64,000 bases of DNA from Pisaster brevispinus (taxonomy: Eukaryota; Echinodermata; Asteroidea; Forcipulatida; Asteriidae). This document shows positions 20,609 through 32,437 of this stretch, piece by piece. The notes below the pieces were generated by a model. That model made no database searches and was not told where the DNA came from. It saw only the letters and a list, made by a program, of their open reading frames with translations. The position numbers were made by a program, and so were the translations under genes. The stretch spans positions 4,495,421-4,559,420 of the forward strand of contig JAMKCF010000006.1 of the NCBI GenBank assembly GCA_023634235.1. The letters are read 5' to 3'. Position 1 is the stretch's first letter. Every line of letters starts with the position of its first letter.

Positions 20609-20802
20609 CTTGTCCGAAGTTCGCGAGGAAACCGATTCCGGTTCCAGCAGGATCGGAGACGAACTTCAGCCACATGCCGCCGAAGGCTGTCAGGTTGCCG
20701 GGCCTGCGAGGGCCGCAATATCGGCCAATCAGAGCACCGTTCTCATCACCAACTCTAGCCTCTAGGTAGTCGGTGTTACAGTTGACCTCCAGATTAAAGA
20801 CA
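20609..20802 (-). CDS. CUBN: cubilin exon: CUB12, second part
   Basis: It encodes VFNLEVNCNTDYLEARVGDE, GRYCGPRRPGNLTAFGG and LKFVSDPAGTGIGFLANFGQ, with C3, C4 and ligands E/D/D. Phases are 2 in, 1 out. The downstream intron (20036-20608) has a purine-rich tract (20160-20345), no gene. Confidence 0.95.
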
Positions 20803-20913
20803 CTGTCAGATTGGAATATTGTAAAATGGGAAATTTTAAACCAAACGTTCATAAGAATCGGTGCCGTGGAATGCGTGGTCACGCTGTCTAGTGCATCGGA
20901 CTTGAGCTGCTCT

Positions 20914-21114
20914 GAGCCCAATTTCCTACAGCTGCTTAAACACAACAAATAGCTCAGCATAAACAGATTTTTGCTTAGCTGAATTAGGTCACCGGCCAAA
21001 ATACCTTACAACACTCACCAATCTGTGACTGGTATCTTGCTAATTTTTAGCAGAAAGTTTTAACATTGTTTTTGTTTTTTTGCTTTTATAAGCAGCTCCA
21101 TGAAATAAGGCCCT
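20914..21114. repeat. MITE-1 copy
   Basis: It begins GAGCCCAATTTCCTACAGC and ends AGCTCCATGAAATAAGGCCC, eroded inverted termini. Confidence 0.8.
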
Positions 21115-21407
21115 GCTGTTGTCAGAGTAGGAGTTCTGGCCCTAGTTCTACGTCCTTTCAATGCAGCGAGTCCTGTGTGATAAGTAATCCTTATTACTGA
21201 ACCCAAAAAACATTTAGAGAAGGGACTTGCATGCTTTTCTGGCATGATTGCAAAGCAGCATCTTGTACACCCTAACAAAGCCCAAGATAATTGTGTCACA
21301 TACCATTACAAAATGGCTCTTCATGTAGTCATGGCTCCTACCACAAAATGACTCTTTACACGGAAAAAATACCAAGTATTTTGAGACGCATTTTAATGAA
21401 CACATAC

Positions 21408-21540
21408 CTAAAGGATACCTGGACCTGGTTGCCTGGTGAGGATTGCATCGTCCAAACACACTCTGTGTCGCCGGGATAGCTAGCTGGGTAACCGGGACTG
21501 GCAAACGCCCCGCTCTGAGCGGTGAAATCGGCACCGCAAA
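21408..21540 (-). CDS. CUBN: cubilin exon: CUB12, first part
   Basis: It encodes CGADFTAQSGAFASPGYPAS...TECVWTMQSSPGNQVQVSF. The SSPGN(Q/R) string is also in human CUB12. The intron is early and phase 2 (AG|T). Confidence 0.95.
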
Positions 21541-21689
21541 CTTGTGGAGACAAAAGGAGACATGTCCAGTTTATCATCTAGCAAACTGCTAAATGTTTAA
21601 GGTGGGCTCAAAAAGGTCAAATCAAGTTTTGTGATGCACTCATTATCCAACAGATAGGAGTCCTCATAAAGAGTGGGGACTAATAACAA

Positions 21690-22025
21690 GTCTCTAATCT
21701 CACGATAAAATGGTGCAAACTGTCGTTTTATTTGTTACTCTTTCAGAGCGAAATTTGAAACGTGACGTCATCTGACACCAAAAACAAATTGGTCTATACA
21801 TTCCAACATTCCAAAGAGGACTTTTTGTACTAGTCAAAAGGTCAAACTTAATGCCGTTTTGATTGAATGTGACACCGTCGAACGTTTTGGGATTTGGACA
21901 AAAAATTTCACTAGAAGGGTATCAAACATGAGTGACATTTGACACCGTTTAAACTTGAGGTGAGACAATTGTAACTTTTTCCCCCTACTTTCATGAGGCC
22001 TCCATCTATTGGAAGATGAGTGGCT
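21690..22025. repeat. foldback repeat related to 40780-41160
   Basis: Shared motifs are TGACGTCATCTGACACC, TCAAACATGAGTGACATTTGACACCG-like runs (also inverted), and AACTTTTTCCCCCTACTTTCATGAGG. It has no coding capacity. Confidence 0.55.
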
Positions 22026-22586
22026 CACAAAACTGTCTTTGAACTTGGAGCCCCTACTGAACCATGGTTTGTACTTGTGTCCTTAAGGAAGACACTTCCG
22101 TTTTTTTTCTGGTACGGTTGGCTGCAAGTTGCACCAAAGCACCTTGTAATAAGCCGTTACATGTAATGGTCCTTTGTAAATAATTGGGTCTCATAAATTG
22201 AACATTGCGGTAAGCAAATTTTCATGCTAACTATAGAATACAAATTTGCTTAAGCGTAAGCGTATTTCACAGGTTAGCAAGAAAATTAGGCGGCCATCTT
22301 GCGCGTTCATCATGGATTTGCATTGTTACGCCATTCATTTTCATACAGTAAGCACTGGAAGGTAAGCATGCCTTTTTGTGTGCTTACGGTTAGCAGCGCT
22401 ACGAAATGGAAATCGCGCAGTAAGCACAGAATCGGCCGTTAAGCAGCTCTATGAAATTGGGCCCAGTTTTAAAACGAGCACCATGAGATGCCCTTGGGTG
22501 TGACGAAGCAGTTCATACGAGCCTCATATTATTTTTGTTCGGGAGTGCCAGTCTCCATATAAACAAAATAGGAAGACTACCATTAT

Positions 22587-22668
22587 TAGGGCTAGATGGC
22601 TCAGTTGGTAGAACGCCGGCACGTTGATCCGGAGGTCACAGGTACAACCCCCACTCCAGTCAACCAAA
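22587..22668 (+). repeat. SINE-1 copy (tRNA-like)
   Basis: GGGCTAGATGGCTCAGTTGG has an A-box. CCGGCACGTTGATCCGG is the anticodon-arm analogue. It ends CCACTCCAGTCAACC. It is diverged from 4134-4205. Confidence 0.75.
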
Positions 22669-23374
22669 AATTAATTCAAATTTACCCAGTCAGTTTCCCT
22701 TGTGGTTTATTATTATTTGATATAATTGCTTTAACGCTCAGATGGTGTAATTCTTACACTTTGTTGCTTTGAGAGTTTGAATGACTCTATTTACTGATCG
22801 AGTTGGGAAATACCTACATTTAAGATACCCTCATCTTTCAGACAATGGTGTTACAAAATTCAATATAAGAAAAATTTGGGCACATGAGTAACTTAAAGTA
22901 AGCCTTCACTTCACTTATTTTTTCCACACATCAGTTTAAGATTAACTTCTTGAACGCCAGACAATTTTAAGGCAGGGTATACTTTTGGTATTTGTCAAAG
23001 ACCGGTATCCTCACTTGGTGTTCCCCAACATAAGCATAAAATAACAACCCTGACAACATTTTGGCTCAATTGGTCATTGAAGATGCAAAAAATAATGACG
23101 ATAAAAAAAAAACACCCTCTGAAGCCTTTCATCAGACTCAATTTTTTTAAAACCTCTTTCTCTAAAACCACATGACTTCAAAGGGTGTCGTTTCTAACAA
23201 TGTTTTATAATATCAATGGCTCTCCAGTGCTCTTTACCAAGTAAGTTTTTATGGTCATTAAATTGTGGAGTAATTACCCAAAGACTACCCACCCTTAATA
23301 GATGGTTCCATGCCGACAAAAAAAAAAGTTGCCTCTTGCCGTTAAAGAAATAATTATTTTCAAGAGTAGCTCAC

Positions 23375-23617
23375 CAGATAATGACGTGGAGTACACAGCC
23401 CTAAACCCGGTCATCTGCACTGAGCTATCCGATACAAAGCTTACAGTCAGAGCAGCGCCAAAGGAAGTGATGGGGGCAGGTATAGAATTGCCGCAGTACT
23501 GGCCGATCACGGGGGCGGAGTCGTCATTCCCCTCGTACAGCGTAACGTAGTCATGAACACAACCAGACGTCGACTGCTCGATGTCCATGTTGGTGAAGCT
23601 GAGTGTCACACGGTCCC
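23375..23617 (-). CDS. CUBN: cubilin exon: CUB11, second part
   Basis: It encodes DRVTLSFTNMDIEQSTSGC, VHDYVTLYEGNDDSAPVIGQ, YCGNSIPAPITSF and SFVSDSSVQMTGF, with C3, C4 and E/D/D ligands. It is phase 1 on both sides. Human CUB11 has PITSFSSALTLRFVSDSSIS here, a very close match. Confidence 0.96.
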
Positions 23618-23689
23618 CTGCGTAGCAATTGGATAACAACGATAGTTAAATATTGAACTATGAGGTCCACATTACCCAGCAGCAGACCC

Positions 23690-23805
23690 CTTGCATTGGC
23701 TGCAATGGAGACGCGCACGCCCAGCGTACAACTCTCAGCCAATGATAGGTCTGCATTGACCTCAGCGAGGGCGCTATTTGGGCCTGTGACATCATATGCA
23801 AGGGG
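23690..23805. repeat. dispersed repeat shared with 42560-42655
   Basis: Shared strings are GCGCACGC, CAACTCTCAGCCAATGATAG and GAGGGCGCT. It is intronic, and no ORF is seen. Confidence 0.65.
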
Positions 23806-24276
23806 GGGTCTATGCTTGTTAGAAAATGTCAATCAACGAGTCATGAAGACTGTAAGCAGACAATTCTTGCTTACGGGGCGGCCCTTGGTGAAGTTTCTGT
23901 TTCATAACCACTGCTTACCTTAAGCAAAGCATAAACCTTGCCAACTTGTCGGCAGTTCTAGTGAACAGAGAAGTAAAGCAACACTGCGAAATTATTGTGA
24001 ACGCGCACAAGTGCTGTCGAACCTTCTTGATCTCATTGACCTTGTTCTGCTACTGTGAGCATCATATAGACTTGCTTACTGATAAACAGTACTTATAAAA
24101 TTGGTTCTAAAGATGGTAAGCATACAGATTTGCCAAGCATAAAATTAAGTTGGTAAGCAGAAATATTTTTTGGCATTCAATTCAGACTGGTGCCCAGCCT
24201 ATTTTTCTCTGTTTTAGAGAATAGATTTGCTCTTAGCAACGGTTTCTGCTCGCCAGCTTAAGAAACCAAAGGCCTT

Positions 24277-24462
24277 GGCCCAATTTCATAGAGCTGCTTA
24301 AAAAGTAGCTAAGCACAGCAAAATTATGCTTACCAGAATAAGGTTACCAACCAAGCTTCCATGTCACATGTACAATTTGTGACTGGTATCCTGCTCATTT
24401 CTGCTTAGCAGACAATTGCTAAGCAATATTTTCTGCTTAAGCAGCTCTATGAAATTGGGCCC
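24277..24462. repeat. MITE-1 copy, near full length
   Basis: It starts GGCCCAATTTCATAGAGC and ends GCTCTATGAAATTGGGCC, with about 27 bases of inverted terminal symmetry. Confidence 0.9.
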
Positions 24463-24478
24463 TGGTCTCGAGACTTAC

Positions 24479-24592
24479 CAGGATTGGGCGATTCAATGAT
24501 CCAGGTGCAGTTCTGATTGGCTGGATAGGCGGCCGGGTAATTCGTTGTCTTGAGAACACCAGTCTGTGTAGCATCCAAACGACCTCCACAAG
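24479..24592 (-). CDS. CUBN: cubilin exon: CUB11, first part
   Basis: It encodes CGGRLDATQTGVLKTTNYP...QNCTWIIESPNPG, with C1 and C2. The intron comes early in this CUB (phase 1, within the loop after the W-I-I strand). A MITE-1 copy ends 16 bases past the donor. Confidence 0.94.
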
Positions 24593-24728
24593 CTGAGAAC
24601 AGAGATTTTATTGTTATTGTTATGAATTGGTCTTTTGCTAAAATAATATTGCAGCCAAAGGCTGAACTAAATGAACTTTACAATATTACAATTCACAACG
24701 TTAAAAAGCAAAACAAGAACACACATTC

Positions 24729-24904
24729 CAGAGATGCCAGCCAACACTTGCATCTTGCAGTCGGGGAGATTTTGTACAACAATCAGGGAGATATTTTTCC
24801 AGAGAGAAGGGAGATATATTTCAAATTTGTTCATCAGAACATGGGAAAGATTGGGTTCAATTTCGGTGAACTTTCTGCGGGAATGAGGGAGAGTTGGCAG
24901 CTCT
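24729..24904. repeat. MITE-2 copy
   Basis: It starts CAGAGATGCCAGCCAACAC and ends GAGAGTTGGCAGCTCT (inverted termini). The middle, with ATCAGGGAGATATTT, matches 9341-9537 and 15970-16164. Confidence 0.85.
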
Positions 24905-24922
24905 TGAACAATCCGTACTCAC

Positions 24923-25085
24923 CAGTCTCGTAAGTGGCATGGAACCCTGTGGAAGCGACACTGGAGTCAGACAACATCCGGACGAACATCTGCGTCCCCG
25001 TGGAGTAGATGACGGCTGGGTTGGGCAGGCTAGCACCGCAATGAGTGAGAAGCAACGGATAGTCAAGAGAAGGACCGTCGAACAA
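24923..25085 (-). CDS. CUBN: cubilin exon: CUB10, second half
   Basis: It encodes LFDGPSLDYPLLLTHCGASL and FVRMLSDSSVASTGFHATYE, with C4 and the SD ligand. Phases are 0 in, 1 out. Confidence 0.95.
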
Positions 25086-25477
25086 CTGGTGGAAGGAATG
25101 AAGACAAAATAGGATTAAATTTAAGGGAAGGGATTCTTTTTGGACTGCGTGGTGAACCCGAGGCGACACCAATCTTGAGTAGACATTGCGCTTGACATCA
25201 GAAATGTGCAGTTCTTGGGGGGGGGGTGGCAAAGTAAAAAATGTAGCATAAGGACCTTTTAGAAAGCAAGTGTCAGACTTGTGAAATTATAAGTTGCTTC
25301 TGAAAATGTGTCCAATGTATGTTCTTAAACTATTATTGTTTTAATTGTCTAAAATGCCATACGTTCTCTGCCAGCTACAGAGCCACCCAGATCACCTGGA
25401 CACTATTACTTAGTTCTCTTATCCCAAGCCACTCGATCAAGCACCATACAAAGCAACTAAGAAGCACAACAACCGAC

Positions 25478-25656
25478 CTTCACGTAGTCGTACGAACAGC
25501 CTGCATCCTCCAAGTTGAAGTCCAGAAACGTGAGTTGCACCCGGTGCTCCGCAGCGACTGTGATGAGCCATGTGCAGTCGGTGTAGTGGGGGTAGGCATT
25601 GGGATAGTTGGGTGAATGGAAGTTGCCTGATGGCGTGGAGAAGTTACCGCCGCAGC
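25478..25656 (-). CDS. CUBN: cubilin exon: CUB10, first half
   Basis: It encodes CGGNFSTPSGNFHSPNYPNA...TDCTWLITVAAEH...FNLEDAGCSYDYVK, with C1-C3. The loop before C3 is two residues shorter than in its neighbours. Phases are 1 in, 0 out. The donor is GTCGGT, weaker than usual. Confidence 0.95.
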
Positions 25657-26794
25657 CTGGAACCGAGAAAGAAATGTGTGATAACTCGGGCGTGGTACTT
25701 CACCGAGGCCAAGGACACAATCACCTCTATGCCCTAAGGTCAATGCTTTGGTGCCCCTTGAAATCTTCCAAGTAGAAACTTTTTATTTTCCCCATCGCAG
25801 TGCCCTTTACTAAATGCGAAAATGCTTAGCCCATACAAGAAAGAAGAATCAGACCTGAAACATCAAGGAGTACTATAAAGCCTGGTTTACGAAGTGTCAA
25901 TTTCCTTGCATCCCAATTCAAAATTTGGCGCATTTTGCATTTGTATTTCAAGGAGTACAAGAGGCCCAGAGACCAGCCCCCCCCCCCCCCACCCTGGGCC
26001 TCCCCTTCCTATAAATTTTTTTTAAAAAAACACCACAGAATTTAAGAAGTAATCTCTTTGCAAAATGAATATAGCCTTGGTCATAAAAAAAAAAATAAAA
26101 AAAAAAAAAATAAAAAAAAAATTAATAACAAATTATAAAACTGTTCTCACTGACAGGTTTACAAATAATAACTTAGAGACCTCCCGTTTCCTACCATAGT
26201 ACGACAAACACCTGTTCACAATTCAATTAGTACGTAACCTTAACGATGACCACCTGAAATCACCTGGCAAATGAATTCAACTGTTAGGTACACAGCAAAG
26301 ATTACAGAGCGCCGGCGGCGCAAGGTTGGAGAGAACTGTCTATTATAGGATGATAAAAATACGCATGAGCGCATTTCATCAAGCAACTGGTTTTTTGTGT
26401 GTTTTTATATAATGGTCATTGTCTACGCTGATCTATTGTTACATCTAAAGAGCTTGCTGAAATGGTCCAGTGCACATTTCACATTTCAGCCCGAGATCTC
26501 GATCTTGCTCAGTAATCTTTGATCATGGTCACATTGGTTCGTTACAAAGACACGATAACAAAACAATTTAAAAATAGATATTAGCTTTTTTTTCAACATG
26601 CCTGGCTTGTGTTTGGCCAACTAAAAATACTTTTTAGCATTTACGCCGTTGGATAATCGGCTAGTAATTAACTTTTCAATCTCATGTTCATTCAAGAGAC
26701 ACCAAGGAAAATGCGTCCCCACGATTGTGACAGTGCACATTATCACTATCCATAGTTTTGTTGTCGTGACAAATTTTAGAATCTTTGGTAAATT
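25657..26794. other. intron, AT-rich
   Basis: No gene is seen. It has a C run (25979-25992), A runs (26086-26130) and a short block at 25790-25820 (CCCATCGCAGTGCCCTTT) resembling the repeat at 11560-11640. Confidence 0.5.
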
Positions 26795-27023
26795 CAGGGA
26801 TGTGATAGGCTGTTGAAAAAAAAAAAACCTGAACTGTGAACGCAAAGCGTGAAAGCTTAAAATGGCGAAAACTTGCGAGCTTGAAGCCTACTTACATACA
26901 TTTATCTTTTGTTTTAAAAGCCCTAATCTGCACTCTGGGGCATTCTATTTGGTTTGATTTTATGGTTTTTATGGTCTTAATTTAAAGATTTTATTTATTT
27001 ACTTTTTTTTATTATTTTATTTT

Positions 27024-27054
<31 letters not shown>

Positions 27055-27152
27055 TTTATTTATTATTATTATTATTATTATTTTTTTTTTGGGGGGGGGG
27101 GTTTAAAAAAAATGGATTTTCGGAAAAAAAAAACGGAGAAATTACATCCCTG
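26795..27152. repeat. inverted-repeat element, family D
   Basis: It begins CAGGGATGTGATAGGCTGT and ends ATTACATCCCTG. It contains a (TTTA)n / (TTA)n stretch (27000-27085) and a G run. It lies just 3' of the CUB9 second exon. Confidence 0.85.
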
Positions 27153-27178
27153 TGTATTCAAGGAGAGGAAATTCTCAC

Positions 27179-27347
27179 CGCCGTCTTGAGATTGGTAAGT
27201 CGCTGTGAAGCCACGCCCACTGATGGTCGAGTCCGTGCGAAAGGTGACATACATGTATCTCCCTGTTGTGGAGACAACCCGAGGCGACGTCGTGGTGTCG
27301 CAGACCTTTGTAAGTAGAAGACCAGTATCGTCTCTGCCAGAGTAAAC
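27179..27347 (-). CDS. CUBN: cubilin exon: CUB9, second half
   Basis: It encodes VYSGRDDTGLLLTKVCDTTT and VTFRTDSTISGRGFTATYQS. C4 is followed by Asp (human CUB9 has CT), so the usual CG is absent in both. Phases are 0 in, 1 out. A family D element ends 27 bases away in the downstream intron. Confidence 0.95.
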
Positions 27348-27379
27348 CTGCACACAAACAGTCATGGATCAATAAGAAA

Positions 27380-27442
27380 CAATGGAAAGATTGGTTTATT
27401 TTTTAGGGATTTTCCTGCAGCATCAGGAAGAGTTAGCTGCTC
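27380..27442. repeat. MITE-2 fragment
   Basis: The strings GGAAAGATTGGTTTATTTT and CATCAGGAAGAGTTAGCTGC correspond to the right end of the element at 9341-9537. Confidence 0.65.
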
Positions 27443-27958
27443 AGCATTTTGAAACATCCTCGCTTATCTTACTTCCGGTTCTTGTCAGAGCCTCCACATC
27501 TTAAAAAAACAAAACAAAAACTGTTACTTGGTGGTCGGACCTAACCTAACTTTCTCTTGCTTACTCCTCTTCCTAATTGCAGCTACAATTATTATTTTTT
27601 TTTTGGAAAAGGTAACTTCATTTCTATCCTCTAGTTTTCAATAAGCACACCATACAATGAACCTATAAATATTTCTTCCAAATTGGCGATAAAAAAAAAA
27701 GGATAATGCCTGTGAGGGAACTTGTGCACATTCATGATAGGCGTATTTCAATGGGGAAATCAAAATAAGCAGCAATGATTTTGGGGGTCTTCAACTGTTA
27801 TTTTCTTGACTCTGACAATGATTCAGGAAAAAAACCAAAAACAATTTCTATGGAGGATTTGGAAAGTATAAGCTATACAATAATTGAGTTTTCCGTTTGA
27901 AACTAAGAAAGAAATAAAAAAAAGATAACTACCAATCCTGTACCATCAAAGTACCCAC

Positions 27959-28140
27959 CTCGAGAGCGTCATATTGACAATCGTTGCTAGCCTCCACGTC
28001 AAAGTCACTGATGGTGAGAGTGATAGAGTGGCCGTACTCGACAGTGATGGTCCATGTGCAGAAGCGCGAGTGGTCATAGTGATTGGGGTAGTTTGGACTG
28101 CTCAGTGACCCAGTGTTTCCCGTCAGCTCACCGCCGCAGC
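27959..28140 (-). CDS. CUBN: cubilin exon: CUB9, first half
   Basis: It encodes CGGELTGNTGSLSSPNYP...RFCTWTITVEYGH...LTISDFDVEASNDCQYDALE, strikingly like human CUB9 (CGGELSGATGSFSSP...LTIHDFDVE). Phases are 1 in, 0 out. The donor is GTGGGT. Confidence 0.96.
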
Positions 28141-28658
28141 CTTTACAAAAAGAAAACAGAAAGGGGAAGAGGAAAACATTGCAGTAGTAACACAACAACT
28201 GTGGAATTCTGTGACAATCTTTGGGATTGAAGGGCAATTCTTGCGACCCGACTTCTTGGCGTATGAATCTCTCCCAGCTATCTAAAGCCAGACTCACTCC
28301 AAGGAGATTAACCCCCGCCCCCCCCCAATGGAATTCCTGGGGAATTTTTTAACCCTGTGTTCGATTCACACTCGGTCTTTCAACTCCATTTTGAAAGGAT
28401 TTCATAATAGCAACCTATCATCGTTGGAAAGATTTGACACTTCTCCTTCCAACCAATGTAAGCTTGAGAACGGAGGGTGAACAGGGACAACTACAGCTTT
28501 ATAACAAATGGCTTTTGTGCTCGGTCTTGAGTTTCTGTGTGTGTGTGTTATCTTGGTTAGACTAAAGTCACCATTGGTGCTGAAAGGGTTAATACAGTTT
28601 TTACAATATCAGGTGTTCTTTGAGTATCTCGAGCGATGATGGTTCCATGGAAGCTCAC

Positions 28659-28830
28659 CATTGACAACGTAGGAGGCTTGGAACCCAGCATCTGCAATAG
28701 AGGAGTCTGAGATGAAGCGTATCAGGAGGTAGCGGTCAGTGCTGGTGAAGAAGACCCCATTCGGCTGGACATTCTGCCCACAGAGTCGGTCGCCGATCAG
28801 CGGTGAATCATCCTCTTGACCATCGCGAAC
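28659..28830 (-). CDS. CUBN: cubilin exon: CUB8, second half
   Basis: It encodes VRDGQEDDSPLIGDRLCGQN and LIRFISDSSIADAGFQASYV, with C4 and the calcium ligand. Phases are 0 in, 1 out. The intron 28141-28658 shows nothing apart from a short C run and a GT run. Confidence 0.95.
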
Positions 28831-28959
28831 CTGCCCAGAAAAAAAAAAAAAAAAAAACCCCAGCATATTTAACCTTCTGCTTAACACTCCTACTGTCTGA
28901 CCATTCATTATGTGGGTTTTGCAGGATAGATAAAGTATGCCAGTCTGCAATATATATCA

Positions 28960-29176
28960 CAGGGATGTGATAGGCTGCTGAAAAAAAAACCAACCCTGAA
29001 CTGTGAGCGCAAAGAGCGAAAGCTTGCGAGCGAGGGCGAAAGCTTGCGAGCGAGGGCGAAAGCTGGCGAGTGCAAAGCCTACTAACATGCATTTATCTTT
29101 GGTTTGAAAAGCCCTAATCTGCACTCTGGGGCATTCCATTTCGGTTTTTATCTTCATGTTTTTATGATCTTAATTG

Positions 29177-29217
<41 letters not shown>

Positions 29218-29280
29218 GGGGGTGGTAAAAAAACCCACCCCAAAACCCCAGATTTCTAGAAGAAAAAAAACCCAGCCCTG
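28960..29280. repeat. inverted-repeat element, family D
   Basis: It begins CAGGGATGTGATAGGCTGC. The middle has a short tandem (GCGAGCGAGGGCGAAAGCTT) and an A run of about 38 bases (29177-29214). The right end is worn (CAGCCCTG). Confidence 0.75.
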
Positions 29281-29948
29281 ATATCAGTTGTTTGACCCAT
29301 CTAAGTGCTACACAGTTAGTTCTGTGCACAGATATGACACCTCACACAAGCCGTGTAGTTGAATTGTTTTGAAAGTATCCTTTACTCAGTGGGGAAAAAA
29401 AATGACCAACCTTAGACAAGTGAAATAAAACAACAAACGAAAAAAAAAAACCCACCTCAAATCACAATAGAAATGCTTCGTAACAGATTATTCTTTTCCA
29501 CTCTTAGAACAGACCTTAACAATGGGTGGATCCAAAGATGTAATTGCTCAGAGTGAAGGGGAAGGGTGGATGGGCAGCCACTTATCTGTTGTGGCACTGA
29601 ATTAACCTTGTGGGGGGGGGGGTGGGGGCTCTTATGCTCCTCATTCCACTTAGCATTGTTACTTTCGGCAAAATCTCAACGCTCAACTTGAGCGACATTA
29701 AAAAGACTAATAATATTAATACAAAATAAAAAACCAAAACTGTTTTGGGTGAAGTTAAAGATCTCCTTCCCATTTAATTCTGCCCTTAAAATCATTCGCA
29801 GCTTATCTTGCCTGCCCCATCTTAGTAGCCCTCTATTGTTTCTTTGCCCTCTCGTGCTTTTCTGTGCGTGTACTCAAAAGTGACAATTTCCTTGACTAAA
29901 CGAATCTGTTGGATTGGGGGGGGGGGGGTACGGTAGAAAGCACTTTAC

Positions 29949-30133
29949 CTCGATGTAATCATAACTGCAGCTGGAGTGGTCTTCCAGCGTCAGAGTAGTG
30001 AAGGTGAGGTTGACCGTGTTACCCTCGGTCGTCTCAATGATCCAGGTACAGTCTCGGTTGAGCGGGTAGGGATCCGGGAAGTTTGGACTCTCAATCACGC
30101 CACTGAACTTGGTCAGGCGGACATGGTCACAAT
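29949..30133 (-). CDS. CUBN: cubilin exon: CUB8, first half
   Basis: It encodes CDHVRLTKFSGVIESPNFP...RDCTWIIETTEGNTVNLTF...LEDHSSCSYDYIE. C1 is followed by DH, not GG, as in human CUB8 (CEN), and TxGNTVN is shared with human. Phases are 1 in, 0 out. Confidence 0.96.
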
Positions 30134-31094
30134 CTGGCCAAAAAGATGGGTGGGGAGCAAACCATTGTTAACTTTGGCTTAATTGATGTAACCGGTGCTT
30201 AGGGATAAAGGTTATTATTTAGCTTTTGACCCTGACACTGAAGTGTGATCGGCATAGTGACCCCCCCCCCCCCTTTTCATCCTAACTGTAGTGGGTCAAA
30301 AAGTTGATAGACATACAATGATACTTGTTAACATGTATATCGTCGCGTCAGCGCAAAAATGTTGTATCTCACAAAAACCTTGTTATCTCGCACCAAAACG
30401 CTCCGTGCAAAAGCGTAGTATCTCGGCACATACATGTTTTGTGCTTACATCCAGGCTATTTTAAGTGAGATACAATGTTGACAATATAATGTTGACAATA
30501 ACAAACTTGTGTGTGACGCAAGTGCCATTTTAGGGTGATCCGTTTTCACACCGACACAACGATATTTACATGTTTGCAAAAAGCTACAGACGCTGGACTT
30601 CCCGCAGGCATAGTTTATCTACAGCTCAAAGGAAGGAGACATTACATCTTACATCTTATAGACATTGGAGTGTATAATTTGTAATCAGCTTTTAAATTTA
30701 AGAAAGTTAGCCAACCTCAAAACTTGTTCGGACTGTTGTAATAAAATACTTGTCTTTATGTGGAAATTTGGATACCCACTTCCTGTATCGACAGCATAGT
30801 ATCTTGCCTACCAGAAAATGCCTCGGAAATTCACAGGATGACCACACTTATGCAAAAAAACATGGTCTACATGTAGATGTAAATGATGACCCAGGAACTT
30901 TAAAATAAAAATCATTTGTGATTTAGTCAACAAGACATGGGGATCTTAACTGACATTTCATCATTATCTTCTTTCCGGCGGTATCTCCAGGTACTTGGGG
31001 TTAAAGTGTAAGGCATATTTACGAGTTCCTTGGTTTCATTTGCAAGAAACAAAATCACAATTATAAAGACTACTCCTGTATTTAGATGACTTAC

Positions 31095-31251
31095 TGGTTT
31101 GGTAGGCAGCCTGGAAGCCCCGACCCCCCAATGAGTAGTCAGTTCGGAACTTGACCCTAAGCGCGTTGCCCGTTGACTGGATTGGTGCCGGAAACTCAGT
31201 ACCGCAGAACGTTCCCAATTCATCATCATTCTCAGTTAGGCCATCAAAGAC
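31095..31251 (-). CDS. CUBN: cubilin exon: CUB7, second half
   Basis: It encodes VFDGLTENDDELGTFCGTEF and VKFRTDYSLGGRGFQAAYQT, with C4 and the TD calcium ligand. Phases are 0 in, 1 out. Its downstream intron 30134-31094 has a C run (30261) and no gene. Confidence 0.95.
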
Positions 31252-31336
31252 CTGAACAAAATTGGGCAAAGAAAATAATTAATTGAAAATTTTTCTTAAA
31301 AAAAAAAAATGAGGAGAGATCTTTAGATAGACTTAC

Positions 31337-31671
31337 AAAAGCCCCTTTCACACGAGAGTAATTTAGTCCCTTGCTAAGTTGTAGCATGGTTGTAATATTC
31401 TACAAAATGTACCTTGTGTGAAAGGACAACAATATTTTTTACTGTTCAGGGTTCCTTGTAAAATCTTGTCAAACATTGCTACATTTTATCGGATGTCCGG
31501 ACCTACAACAAAATCTTCCGTATAGCACACAATGGTTGTTAGTTTTTTAGTTTTGCTGTGTGAAAGCTTGCAAGATCAGTCATGCACGGTGACAACGAGT
31601 AAACAATCCGCGCAAGTAAAATTCGTAGCAAGGGACCATGGGAATTTTTTGGTCGTGTGAAAAGGGCTATA
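31337..31671. repeat. MITE with TTTCACACGA inverted ends
   Basis: The start AGCCCCTTTCACACGAGAGT is inverted at the end (GGTCGTGTGAAAAGGGCT), with further symmetry (AGTCCCTTGCTA against TAGCAAGGGACC). A diverged copy of its left part is at 11067-11240. Confidence 0.85.
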
Positions 31672-32437
31672 GCCTCAACTACAGGCAACCAATGGCCAGA
31701 GTAGACTGCTACCTGCATGGCCCTTTCCCAGGAACTGTGCTCATTCGGCACAGGCTACCAGTGGCTGCGGTCACTGTGACCAATCTGAGAGGTTTCCGAG
31801 AGAAACGGCGCCAGCTGTAAGAGGAATGGAGCTTCCAATCTCTCTCAGGACAAATTGACAATATCTCCATCTGAAGCACCCCAACAGCACAAACACAGAG
31901 CACGTATGGTAATACAACCCACCCTCTCCAGGACAGCAGCGATGCTTTTAGGAGCAAACACAAAAGCAGGATGCAAGATGCAAGATCTGCAGTAAAAATC
32001 TACGCTTGGCCTAGGCGTACCTTGCAGGTTGGTAAGAGTTTTTTGCTCGTGCGCGTGCTAAGCATTCTTCACTTACACTGCTTGCACAGAAATTTGCTGA
32101 GCAGAGAAGGGTGGTCGGTAGCGCTGAGTTTCGCAGTAAGCAGGGTCATGAAACTGAGGCTAGATCTTAAACAACTCTGGTCGATTGGTCAAGTGCACTA
32201 GACTCAAGAACTGGTATTTTGGATCAGTTCAAATTGACCTTTACATAACTTTAAGAGAAGGGGTTCGCCAGGGTGTTTTCTGGAATGGGTGGTTTCAGGT
32301 TGCACCACAGCACCTTGTAAACCGTTACATGGGGCCATGTAAATAGATGGGTCTCATATTTGGAACATAGCTCTGCAAAAAACAAAGTGCTTAATAAAAA
32401 ACGGTGCAAATTTATTATTTTGACTCGCTCTTCTTAC

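Larger units (their letters stand above)
21541..23374. other. 1.8-kb intron, repeats
   Basis: No gene is seen. It contains a foldback repeat (21690-22025), a SINE-related GGTTGGCTGCAAGTTGCACC block (22080-22200, cf. 32285-32355), MITE-1-like sequence (22200-22463), SINE-1 (22587-22668) and AT-rich sequence to the acceptor. Confidence 0.6.
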
